Assembly: GCA_009917805.1 (NCBI GenBank)
Contig: RGES01000083.1
Span: forward strand, 1-6,000
Source of the DNA: Verrucomicrobiota bacterium
GTDB lineage: Bacteria > Verrucomicrobiota > Verrucomicrobiia > Opitutales > UBA953
Direction: 5' to 3'
DNA length: 6,000 bases
Shown: one piece after another, positions 1-6,000 of the stretch
How the letters are laid out: every line of letters starts with the position of its first letter
How positions within the stretch are numbered: position 1 is the first letter of the stretch
Position numbers and translations under genes: made by a program
The notes under the pieces: generated by a model
The model's input: the letters and a program-made list of their open reading frames with translations, nothing else
Told to the model about the DNA's origin: nothing
Databases searched by the model: none

Positions 1-1
1 C

Positions 2-715
2 CTCTCCTGGAACACGTGGGCCGCCGCCGGGCTGTTCCTCGCGCTCATGGGCGGCATCCATTTCTTCGCGCTCGTCGAGGCGAGCCGCGCGCCGGCCGAA
101 CGCACGCCCGTGGAGGCCACGCTGTGGTTCTTCTGGCTGCCGCTGCTGTGCGTGCTGCCGCTGCTCACCATGCGCACCTTCGCCGAGGAGCGCCGCTCCG
201 GCACGTTGGCCGCGCTCCTCACCACGCCGGCGAGCGCGACCGCGGTGGTCTGGGCGAAGTTCCTCTCCACCTGGATCGTCTGGGTCGTCTTCTGGCTGCT
301 CTTCACCGTCTTCCCTTTCCTCACCGTCCAACGGCTCGGCACGCCCGGCGACACGCGCCTCGGCGACCCGTCGATCCTCTGGGGCGGGCTCTGCTTCATC
401 GCCGTGAGCGGCCTGCTGCACGTGGCCATCGGCATCCTGTGCAGCTGCGTGACCCGCTCCTCCGCGCTCGCCGCGCTGCTCGCGTTCATCAGCCTGCTGG
501 CGATGACCGCCGCGGGCGGCGCGATGGAATCGCTGCCGATCGAAAGCTGGGAATGGCTCGGCTGGCTGCGCGAACCCGCCGCGCACCTGCGCACCTTCGG
601 CCACCTGCAGGATTTCGCCGCCGGCATCCTGGATTCCCGTCCGATCGTGCTGTACGGCACCGGCACCCTGCTCTGCCTGGGCCTGGCGGTATTGTCCGTG
701 GAGGGACAGGAGTGA
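2..715 (+). CDS. GldF-like ABC-2 type transporter permease (5' partial)
   Basis: Integral membrane subunit of an ABC-2 type exporter, GldF-like. The frame is open from the left edge (first visible residues LSWNTWAAAGLFLALMGG), so the Met at 47 is internal; 237 residues are visible. GldF proteins are about 240 residues, so perhaps only 15-20 N-terminal residues are missing. Visible hydrophobic segments, counted from base 2, lie near residues 5-25, 40-58, 90-110, 122-146, 155-172 and 215-235. Just after the second one, the sequence TMRTFAEERRSGTLAALLTTP matches the family signature 'T-MR-x-x-x-EE-x-x-x-GT-x-x-x-LLT-x-P', the cytosolic loop expected to contact the ATPase. Its stop lies one base before the next start, and the neighbour is a GldG-type protein, which supports the call. 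The ATPase gene is not in the window. The substrate is unknown; GldF homologues occur widely in bacteria that do not glide, so no motility role is claimed. Confidence 0.88.
   Translation, partial: LSWNTWAAAGLFLALMGGIHFFALVEASRAPAERTPVEATLWFFWLPLLCVLPLLTMRTFAEERRSGTLAALLTTPASATAVVWAKFLSTWIVWVVFWLLFTVFPFLTVQRLGTPGDTRLGDPSILWGGLCFIAVSGLLHVAIGILCSCVTRSSALAALLAFISLLAMTAAGGAMESLPIESWEWLGWLREPAAHLRTFGHLQDFAAGILDSRPIVLYGTGTLLCLGLAVLSVEGQE
700..712 (+). promoter_or_regulatory. Ribosome binding site for the GldG-like gene
   Basis: A purine-rich run, GGAGGGACAGGAG, ends just before the permease stop codon. It holds two Shine-Dalgarno-like cores: GGAGG, 12 nt before the ATG at 717, and AGGAG, 4 nt before it. 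Neither spacing is ideal on its own, but together they are the clearest ribosome-binding signal in the window and support the ATG at 717. The site lies inside the permease coding sequence, consistent with translational coupling. Confidence 0.55.
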
Positions 716-716
716 C

Positions 717-2225
717 ATGGCGCCCCCTCGCGATGACTTCGGTTCCGTCCGGCCGATCCGCCGGCTCAACCGCCTGACGCAGGCCCTGCTCGCGGTCGCG
801 CTGGCGGTCGTGGTCAATTTCCTGGCCTCGCTGCCGGAGTTCCGCCTGCGCCATGACATCACCGCGGACCGCCGGCATTCGCTCGCGCCCGAATCGGCCG
901 AGACCGTCCGGGCCGCCGGCCGCCGGAGCCCGGTCGGCGTGGGCCGCAACCAAGGCTGGGTGAAGGCGGTGGTGGTCACCAACGACGTGTCCGAGCCCGC
1001 GCAGGTCGTGCGCTCCCGCCTGCTCAAGCTCCTCGATTCCTACGTCGTCGAATCCGGGCGCAACGGGCCCGCCTGGTTCTCCGTCGAACTCGCGGGGGGC
1101 GGCCGCAACGCGCCCCTGCTCTCCGAGCTCGCCGCGCGCCACGGCGTGCCGGACGCTTCCGTCGCGCTCATCCTGAGCTGCGGTTCCCGCGCGAAGTACG
1201 TGAGCTATCGCGAACTCGTCACCAAGGAAGGCGGCTTCCGCGGCGAAGAAGCCGTGACCGCCGCGCTCATCGAGGTGACCGAGGACAAGGCCGCGGTCTG
1301 CTACGTCACCGTCGGCCACGGCGAACTCGGCGTCGAGGACCCCTTGCCCGAGCGCGGCATGTCCCTGCTTTCCCGTCAGCTCCGCAACCGCAACTTCGAG
1401 GTCCGTCAGCTCAACCTCGCCACGGTCGCCGAAGTCCCGCGCGACGCGGCGATGGTGCTGATCGCCGGACCGGCCGCGCCGTTCTCGGCTTCCGAGAACG
1501 CGCGCCTCAAGAACTACCTCTACGAACGCAACGGCCGCGTGCTGGCCATGCTCGACCCGGGCCGCGAACACGGCCTCGAGCCGATGCTGGCGGACTGGGC
1601 GATCTTCTCGCCCGACGCCGAACTGCAGGAACCCGACCCGGCGCGACGCACCACCGACGGCGACATCGCCCTGATCCGCCTCGAAGAGAAGGAGCACCCG
1701 CTCACCAAGGTCCTCAAGGAACAGAACCTCCCGCTCATCGCCTCGCGGATCCGGCCGGCGCGCTTCGACGAAGGCAGCGCCCCGGACAGCACCCTCGGAG
1801 TCTGGCAGCTCGTCTTCTCCTCCGACGCCTCTTGGGGCGAGACCGACCTCGTGCGCCGACCGGTGAGATTCGACCCGGACCGCGACCAGCCCGGCCCCGT
1901 ATGCCTGGCCGCCGCGGCGGAACGCGCCACCGGCATCCGCAAGGGCGTGGGCGGAGCGGGCGGCCGGCTCGTCGTCGTCGGCACTTCCCAGATCGCCGCC
2001 AACCAGCGCCTGAACCGCGGAGGCAACCGCGCCTTCGTCACGCAGTGCGCCGCCTGGCTGACCGACCGCGACCGGGCGATCTCCCTGCCGGCCCGCTCGG
2101 AAGGCGAATACCAGCTCAACGCGACCGCCGCCGACTTCTGGGCCCTGGCCCTCCGCTTCTCCGTGATTCCGCTGGCCGTCCTCGCAGTCGGGCTTGCGGT
2201 TTCCGTGTGGCGTCGCAGAAGTTGA
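717..2225 (+). CDS. GldG-family ABC transporter auxiliary protein
   Basis: A 502-residue protein of the GldG / ABC-type auxiliary family (Pfam ABC_transp_aux type), the usual partner of a GldF-like permease. A short basic N-terminus (about residues 12-19, with RRLNR) leads into a membrane segment at about 22-40. The family-typical stretch DITADRRHSLAPESAETV follows at 47-64 (family pattern: T-x-D-(K/R)-R-x-x-(S/T)-L-S-P). The long middle region alternates strands and helices and contains GHGE at residues 200-203, a motif seen in this family. The C-terminus has a second membrane segment at about 481-498, then a basic WRRRS end, so both ends are predicted cytosolic with the bulk outside the inner membrane. 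The start follows the permease stop by one base and has a Shine-Dalgarno-like run. I see no frame problem. The biochemical role of GldG proteins is not established; an accessory or substrate-contacting role in the exporter is inferred. Confidence 0.9.
   Translation: MAPPRDDFGSVRPIRRLNRLTQALLAVALAVVVNFLASLPEFRLRHDITADRRHSLAPESAETVRAAGRRSPVGVGRNQGWVKAVVVTNDVSEPAQVVRSRLLKLLDSYVVESGRNGPAWFSVELAGGGRNAPLLSELAARHGVPDASVALILSCGSRAKYVSYRELVTKEGGFRGEEAVTAALIEVTEDKAAVCYVTVGHGELGVEDPLPERGMSLLSRQLRNRNFEVRQLNLATVAEVPRDAAMVLIAGPAAPFSASENARLKNYLYERNGRVLAMLDPGREHGLEPMLADWAIFSPDAELQEPDPARRTTDGDIALIRLEEKEHPLTKVLKEQNLPLIASRIRPARFDEGSAPDSTLGVWQLVFSSDASWGETDLVRRPVRFDPDRDQPGPVCLAAAAERATGIRKGVGGAGGRLVVVGTSQIAANQRLNRGGNRAFVTQCAAWLTDRDRAISLPARSEGEYQLNATAADFWALALRFSVIPLAVLAVGLAVSVWRRRS
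2217..2221 (+). promoter_or_regulatory. Weak ribosome binding site for the DUF4340 gene
   Basis: AGAAG within the last codons of the GldG-like gene is the only purine-rich patch before the next gene. It is 5 nt from a GTG at 2227 and 11 nt from the ATG at 2233, two in-frame starts that differ by two residues. Spacing does not decide clearly between them. The match to a Shine-Dalgarno sequence is poor, so initiation may depend mainly on ribosomes finishing the preceding gene. Confidence 0.3.
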
Positions 2226-2232
2226 CGTGCTC

Positions 2233-4071
2233 ATGCGGATTTCCCGCACCACCGTCATCCTGCTGGTCGCCAACCTGATCGCCTTCGGGCTCGTCTGGCG
2301 GGCCACCTCCGGCCACCAGCCGACGGCCGTCAGCCAGACGCAGCTCTTCCCGTCGACGCCGGCGAAGCTCATCCTGAGCGAAGGCCCGGAACGGATCGTG
2401 CTCGAGAAGCGCAATTCGGCATGGCGCCTCACCGAGCCGTTCGACTGGCCGGCCAACATCTGGACCGTGCAACGCCTGCTCGACGAACTCCGCTTCGTCA
2501 CCGCGGAAGCCGGCTTCGACGCGGCCGAAGCCAAGGCCAACGGCTCCGGCCTGAAGGACTACGGGCTCGAGACGCCGCGCTGGACCCTGAAGATCACCTC
2601 CGAGACCGGCGCCACCGTCGAGGCCAGGATCGGCGTGCAGCCTTCGACGCGCCACCACTTCCTGCTCACCGACGACGGCAAGCGCATCATCCCGCTGCCG
2701 GAGGCGATGGCCGCGGCCTTGGCGACCAAGCCCGAAAGCTACCGCGTCGACAAGATCTTCGAGATCGCCGACTTCGAGGCCCGCGCGGTCTCGATCCGTC
2801 ACCGCGCCAAGGACGGCGAGAGCGTGACCGGACTCACGGCCGAGGCCCGTCAGCGCGTCGGCCGCCGCGTCCAGCTCCCCGAATGGCGCTTCGAGACCCC
2901 TTACGACGCCCTCGCCGACGCGGACGCGACCGCGCGGGCCGTCGCCGACCTCACGAACCTGCGCGCGAGCAAGTTCGTCGCGCTCGCCGACGACGTCACC
3001 GGCCTGAACGCTCCCGTGCTCCGTCTCTCGCTCGAAGGCAATTCGCGCCGCCAGGTCCTGCTCGTCGGCAATCCGGCGCCCGGCCAGCCCACGATGCTCT
3101 GCGCGCGCCTGGAGGAGAACAGCTCGGTCTTCCTCATCGAAGCCCGCCAGCTCAACGACTGGTTCGCCGCCCGCGAGACGCTCGCCGCCTCCCGCCCGGC
3201 CGACTTCGATCCGGCGCTGGTCACCGGCTTCACCATCGCCGCCGGCGGCCGCACGATCACCTTGCATCGCCTGGAAGGCGCCGCCGCCGAGGCCCGCTGG
3301 GAGATCCCGGTCGCGCCCGGCTCCACCGCGACCAAGCGCCGCGAAGCCGACGCCAAGATCGTCGCGCGTTTCCTCGACGCGGTCTCCCAGCTGCGCGCCA
3401 CGCGCCGCAAGTCCGCCGTCGGCGGCGTCAGCGTCCCGGCCGTGATGACGCTGACGAATCCCGGCACCGCCTCGATCCAGACCGTCGAGCTCGAGTTCGG
3501 CACGGACCGCATCCTGCTCACCTTCACCGACGACCCGGACAAGGGCGCGGGCACGCGCGTCGTGCACGCCAAGGGCTCGCCGCTCGCCGCCGTGTGCGAC
3601 GTCTCGCTCCTCAACGGCGGCCATCAGAACGTCGAACCGCAGGCGTGGCGCAAGCGCGCCGTGGCGGAACTTCCCCAGGGAGCCCGCGTGAGCGGCCTGC
3701 GCCTGACCTCGCGCGCGGACGGCAAGGTCCTCGGCGAAGCGCGCCTCGGCCCCGATGGCAACTGGGCCGGCTCCGGTCGCCTCGACCCGGCCAGCTCGCG
3801 CCGCCTGGCCGTCGGCCTCGCCGACGTCCGCGCGGCGGAATTCCCGGGACGCGACGTCGGCGCGGGCGGCTGGAAATTCGAGATCCGCGTGACGGACCAG
3901 GCCGCCACCGGCGGCGGCGCCTCCAGCGAGACCTTCCGCACCTATTTCTGCTCGGCTCCCTTCAACGCGCGCTCCGTGCTCATGCGGGACGAAGCCGATG
4001 ACGACGACTTCATCCTCGAAGCCGGCCTCGCCGAGATCCTGATCCCGCTGCTGGCCGAACCCGGCAGATGA
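2233..4071 (+). CDS. DUF4340 domain-containing membrane-anchored protein
   Basis: A 612-residue protein of the DUF4340 group, which often follows GldF/GldG-type genes; its function is unknown. From the ATG at 2233 it begins MRISRTTVILLVANLIAFGLVW, a basic end plus one membrane segment (about residues 7-23) that should anchor a large extracytoplasmic part. I see three tandem units with the family pattern: a Trp-containing strand (WRLTEP at 64, WRFETP at 218, RWEIPV at 355), then a helix with regularly placed Leu/Val, then G-x-x-x-P and a strand (GLETP about 111, GLNAP at 257, GVSVP at 398). A further AWRKRAV at about 471 opens a C-terminal region that ends with an acidic DEADDDD patch near 590. 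GTG 2227 is an equally possible start; TTG 2194 is not favoured because it cuts far into the preceding gene and puts polar residues before the anchor. The stop overlaps the next start by four bases. Confidence 0.85.
   Translation: MRISRTTVILLVANLIAFGLVWRATSGHQPTAVSQTQLFPSTPAKLILSEGPERIVLEKRNSAWRLTEPFDWPANIWTVQRLLDELRFVTAEAGFDAAEAKANGSGLKDYGLETPRWTLKITSETGATVEARIGVQPSTRHHFLLTDDGKRIIPLPEAMAAALATKPESYRVDKIFEIADFEARAVSIRHRAKDGESVTGLTAEARQRVGRRVQLPEWRFETPYDALADADATARAVADLTNLRASKFVALADDVTGLNAPVLRLSLEGNSRRQVLLVGNPAPGQPTMLCARLEENSSVFLIEARQLNDWFAARETLAASRPADFDPALVTGFTIAAGGRTITLHRLEGAAAEARWEIPVAPGSTATKRREADAKIVARFLDAVSQLRATRRKSAVGGVSVPAVMTLTNPGTASIQTVELEFGTDRILLTFTDDPDKGAGTRVVHAKGSPLAAVCDVSLLNGGHQNVEPQAWRKRAVAELPQGARVSGLRLTSRADGKVLGEARLGPDGNWAGSGRLDPASSRRLAVGLADVRAAEFPGRDVGAGGWKFEIRVTDQAATGGGASSETFRTYFCSAPFNARSVLMRDEADDDDFILEAGLAEILIPLLAEPGR
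4068..4071 (+). other. ATGA stop/start overlap
   Basis: The ATG of the AsmA-like gene and the TGA of the DUF4340 gene share bases in an ATGA overlap, typical of translational coupling within an operon. No good Shine-Dalgarno sequence lies upstream (only GGCAG directly before the ATG), so re-initiation by the terminating ribosome is the likely route. Confidence 0.8.
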
Positions 4072-6000
4072 AACCGCAGCCGGCGAGTTCCCCCTTCCGC
4101 AGGTTCCTGCGCGGGCTGACGAACACCTGCCTGCTCCTCTTGCTTCCGGTCCAGCTGACGTTGTGCTGGATCGCGAACCTCGACCACCCGACGAAGCTCC
4201 CGGACTTCCTCACGGAGCGGATCGCGGCGCAGCTCGCGGAACAGGGCCTCCGCCTGCAGGCGCGCCACTACTGGATGCTGCCCGACCTGACGTTGGCGGC
4301 CGACGACCTGACGCTCGGCGTCGACGGGATGACCGGCGACGTCTTCACCGCCGCGCGCCTGGAGATCGCGCTCGACCCCGCGCGGCTCGTCGCAGGGCAG
4401 GTCGAGCCGACGCAGGTCCGCCTGTCCGGCGCAAGCCTCTGGTGTCCGGCCTCCGTCGCCCGGGGCGGCGTCCGCCGCCCGCTGCTCGACACCCTGACGG
4501 TCGACCTTACCAAGGAAGGCCGCTGGATCAACCTGCGCTCCGTGCAAGCCCGCGGAGGCAAGATCACCTGCCATCTGTCCGGCGAGATCCCGACCGGACT
4601 CCTGCGCGGCGAAAAAGACGGGGACGCGAAGGCTCCCCTCTCGCGCCGCTTGGCCGAAACGTTCGCCGCCATCGAGACGGCGGTCGACGTGGCCGAACGC
4701 TCCGGCGGCGCCTCCGTCTCCCTCCGCTGCCATGGCAGCAGCGACGGCAGCGGCGAACTCGCCATCCAGGCCGTGCTCGGCAACGACTGGGCCGACGGCG
4801 GCCTCGGGCTCATCCAGGTCCGCGGGCTCAACCTGCGCGGCACGGTCAAGGTCACGGCCGACGGACGCATCGACGCCTGGCGGCTCGACGGCGGCGCGCA
4901 GGAGATGGCCTGGCGAACCGTCTCCGCTGACCGTCTCGACGTGCATGCGCGCGGCAAAGGCCGGCGCGAAGACACCGTCGCGGAGCTCACGCTGGCCCAG
5001 GCGAAGGTCGCCGGCCTCGAACTCCCTGCCCTTGCGCACGCGTTTCGACTTCGATCCTACCCGCGCGGGCGACCCGCTCCGCCTGCGCGACCTTCGTCTG
5101 GCCTCGATCACCGGGGCGGCCGACTGCGAGCTCAAGGCCGGCGGCGCCTTCATGCTCCACCTCAACGGCGAGATCGCCCCGCCGAGCCTCGACCGCGTGC
5201 TCGGCGAATGGTGGGTCTCCCTGTGGCGCCTGTTCCTCGTCCGCGAGAATCCTTACGCCTTCATCGACGTCGAAGGCCATTGGGGAGCGCTGACCAGCGT
5301 GACCAGAGGCCGCGTGCTCCTGAACCGGTTCGACTTCATGGGCGCGCCCTTCCGCCACGTCGAAGTCTCCGTCGACGCCGACCCGAAGCGCACGGCGATC
5401 GGCCTCCACCGCCTGAGCGGCGGCGACACGGAAGCCGACGGCAGCGTCGAAGGTTCGGTGACCTGGGATTGGTCCAAGCCGACGGCGCTCGCCGGTCCCG
5501 TCGTGCGCGCCGAAGGCAACCTGCAGCCGTGGATCGCCGCGCGTTGCGCCGGCAAGGATTTCGGCGAAGCGCTGCGCGGGCTCTCCTTGCCCGTCGACCA
5601 TCGCTTCACGTTGCTGCTTACGCCCGGCGCGAAAGGTCCGGACGTGAAGACCACGATCGAATGCGCCGGCGCTTTTTCCGCCTGGGGCGTCTCCGGCAGG
5701 TCGCTGCAGGCCAGCACCGAGAACATCGACGGCGGCCTGCGCGTGCGGGCGAAGCTCGGCCTTGCCGACGGCGAGGCCCGGCTCACGTTGGACGGCGACC
5801 CGCTGCACGAGACCAAGATCTCCCTCGGACTCAAAGGCTGCGACCCGGCGCAGATCGGCCAGCTGTTGAACGACCTCAGCGCGCCCAAGCCGAAGGAAGC
5901 GACGACGAAGGCCGACGCCAAGGCGGGCGCCGCCGGCAAACTTGACCTCGATTTCGCCGGGCATCTCGACCTCGAGAAGCCGCGTCAGCTGAAGGGCCTC
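4068..6000 (+). CDS. AsmA/TamB-like envelope protein, frameshifted, 3' partial
   Basis: A long N-terminally anchored protein that runs off the right edge; 644 residues are visible if the frameshift is corrected. After a basic start, residues 18-38 (TNTCLLLLLPVQLTLCWIANL) form a signal anchor. An amphipathic helix follows (TERIAAQLAEQGLRLQA), then short alternating strands ending in ARLEIALDPARLVAGQVEP and VRLSGASLWCP. This layout resembles the start of AsmA-superfamily proteins, where strands describing 'a-x-L-x-I-x-L-x-x-x-x-L-x-x-G' precede a long beta-rich groove; in known members this is linked to lipid transport between membranes. The rest is beta-rich with few helices. Around residue 401 (VEGHWGALT) and 450-460 (GSVEGSVTWDW) there are Gly-Trp strand patterns, and bases 5881-5940 encode a Lys/Ala linker. 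The frame moves from codons starting at 4068 to codons ending at 6000 at about 5029. I cannot name a family with certainty. That it is coding is firm; the AsmA-like assignment is moderate. Confidence 0.7.
5022..5043 (+). other. Single-base frameshift within the AsmA-like gene
   Basis: Upstream, the gene reads sensibly in its start frame up to AKVAGLELP (bases 5004-5027). Downstream, protein-like sequence continues only in the +1 frame, as RTRFDFDPTRAGDPLRLRDL from 5035 to the window end with no stop. Removing one C from the CCC at 5029-5031 gives a seamless join, AGLELPALRTRFDFDP. The CCC at 5024-5026 would serve nearly as well (ELPLRTRF needs a different change). Codon character is equally good on both sides, so this is either a recent mutation or a one-base sequencing or assembly error. 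Without correction the start frame runs on to a TGA at 5943-5945 as Arg/Pro-rich nonsense. Confidence 0.85.

Noticed and set aside
16..777. A 253-codon plus-strand frame starting MGRRRAVPRAHGRHPF
   Set aside because: Arg/His/Ala-rich out-of-frame reading of the permease gene; the overlapping frame shows clear membrane segments and the EE-x-x-x-GT signature.
1480..1500. Hairpin considered as a rho-independent terminator
   Set aside because: It has no run of T after the stem and lies in the middle of an intact coding sequence within an operon.
2..2225. Gliding-motility machinery
   Set aside because: GldF/GldG-like pairs are widespread in non-gliding bacteria, and no other gliding genes are visible here; the family resemblance does not support a motility claim.
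489..2540. A 683-codon open frame on the minus strand opposite the GldG-like gene
   Set aside because: It is a shadow of GC-rich coding DNA. The composition is typical of antisense reading (Arg, Gly, Val, Asp rich, no hydrophobic core pattern), and it spans the clear junction between two recognised plus-strand genes.
2116..3624. A 502-codon minus-strand open frame opposite the DUF4340 gene
   Set aside because: Antisense shadow rich in Gly, Arg, Asp and Glu with no family motif; the plus strand carries the recognisable protein.
2421..4001. A 526-codon plus-strand frame inside the DUF4340 gene
   Set aside because: Extremely Arg/Pro-rich shadow frame with no structural pattern.
5022..5043. Programmed +1 ribosomal frameshifting in the AsmA-like gene
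   Set aside because: I see no recognised slippery codon with a following stop, no upstream stimulating Shine-Dalgarno-like element and no obvious downstream structure. A one-base change in a short C run is the simpler explanation, though slippage cannot be fully excluded.
3942..5964. Long minus-strand open frames (3942-5165 and 4987-5964) opposite the AsmA-like gene
   Set aside because: Both have antisense-type composition and no motif. They stay open only because stop codons are rare at this GC content.
1..6000. CRISPR arrays, tRNA or rRNA genes, insertion sequences, attachment sites, defence or phage genes
   Set aside because: I found no spaced direct repeats, transposase motifs, RNA-gene landmarks or composition breaks; the window is filled by four adjoining envelope-protein genes.

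Overview
The window is a GC-rich (by eye well above 60%), almost gap-free stretch carrying four consecutive plus-strand genes. It looks like one operon, or part of one, cut by both window edges. The gene set (GldF-type ABC-2 permease, GldG-type auxiliary protein, DUF4340 protein, AsmA-like envelope protein) and the codon use suggest a Gram-negative-type bacterium with an outer membrane. My best guess is a high-GC member of Verrucomicrobiota (Opitutae-like). Planctomycetota or another PVC-related or deltaproteobacterial lineage cannot be excluded from sequence alone. There is no rRNA, tRNA or housekeeping marker to settle the taxonomy.

Layout: (1) 2-715, the C-terminal majority of a GldF-like ABC-2 permease; the frame is open to the left edge and lacks only its first residues. 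(2) 717-2225, a GldG-family protein with membrane anchors at both ends around a large extracytoplasmic region. (3) 2233-4071, a DUF4340 protein with one N-terminal membrane anchor and, by my reading, three tandem DUF4340-type units. (4) 4068-6000, a long AsmA/TamB-like, N-terminally anchored, beta-rich protein that runs off the right edge. Spacing between genes is 1 nt, about 1-7 nt and a 4-nt ATGA overlap, so translational coupling is likely. No internal promoter or terminator is apparent and no stretch over 300 bases lacks a gene.

How they may work together: GldF and GldG-type proteins form the membrane part of an ABC exporter whose ATPase (GldA-type) is expected just upstream, outside the window. 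DUF4340 proteins commonly sit beside such pairs as a further anchored periplasmic partner. The fourth gene adds an AsmA-like protein, a group linked in other bacteria to lipid transport and outer-membrane homeostasis. A joint envelope-transport role is inference; nothing in the sequence gives the substrate.

The main anomaly is a single-base frameshift in gene 4 near 5029-5031. Clean coding sequence lies on both sides in two different frames, and removing one C from a CCC run restores an uninterrupted protein. Because both frames lack nearby stops, naive translation gives a 625-residue chimera whose last 300 or so residues are spurious.
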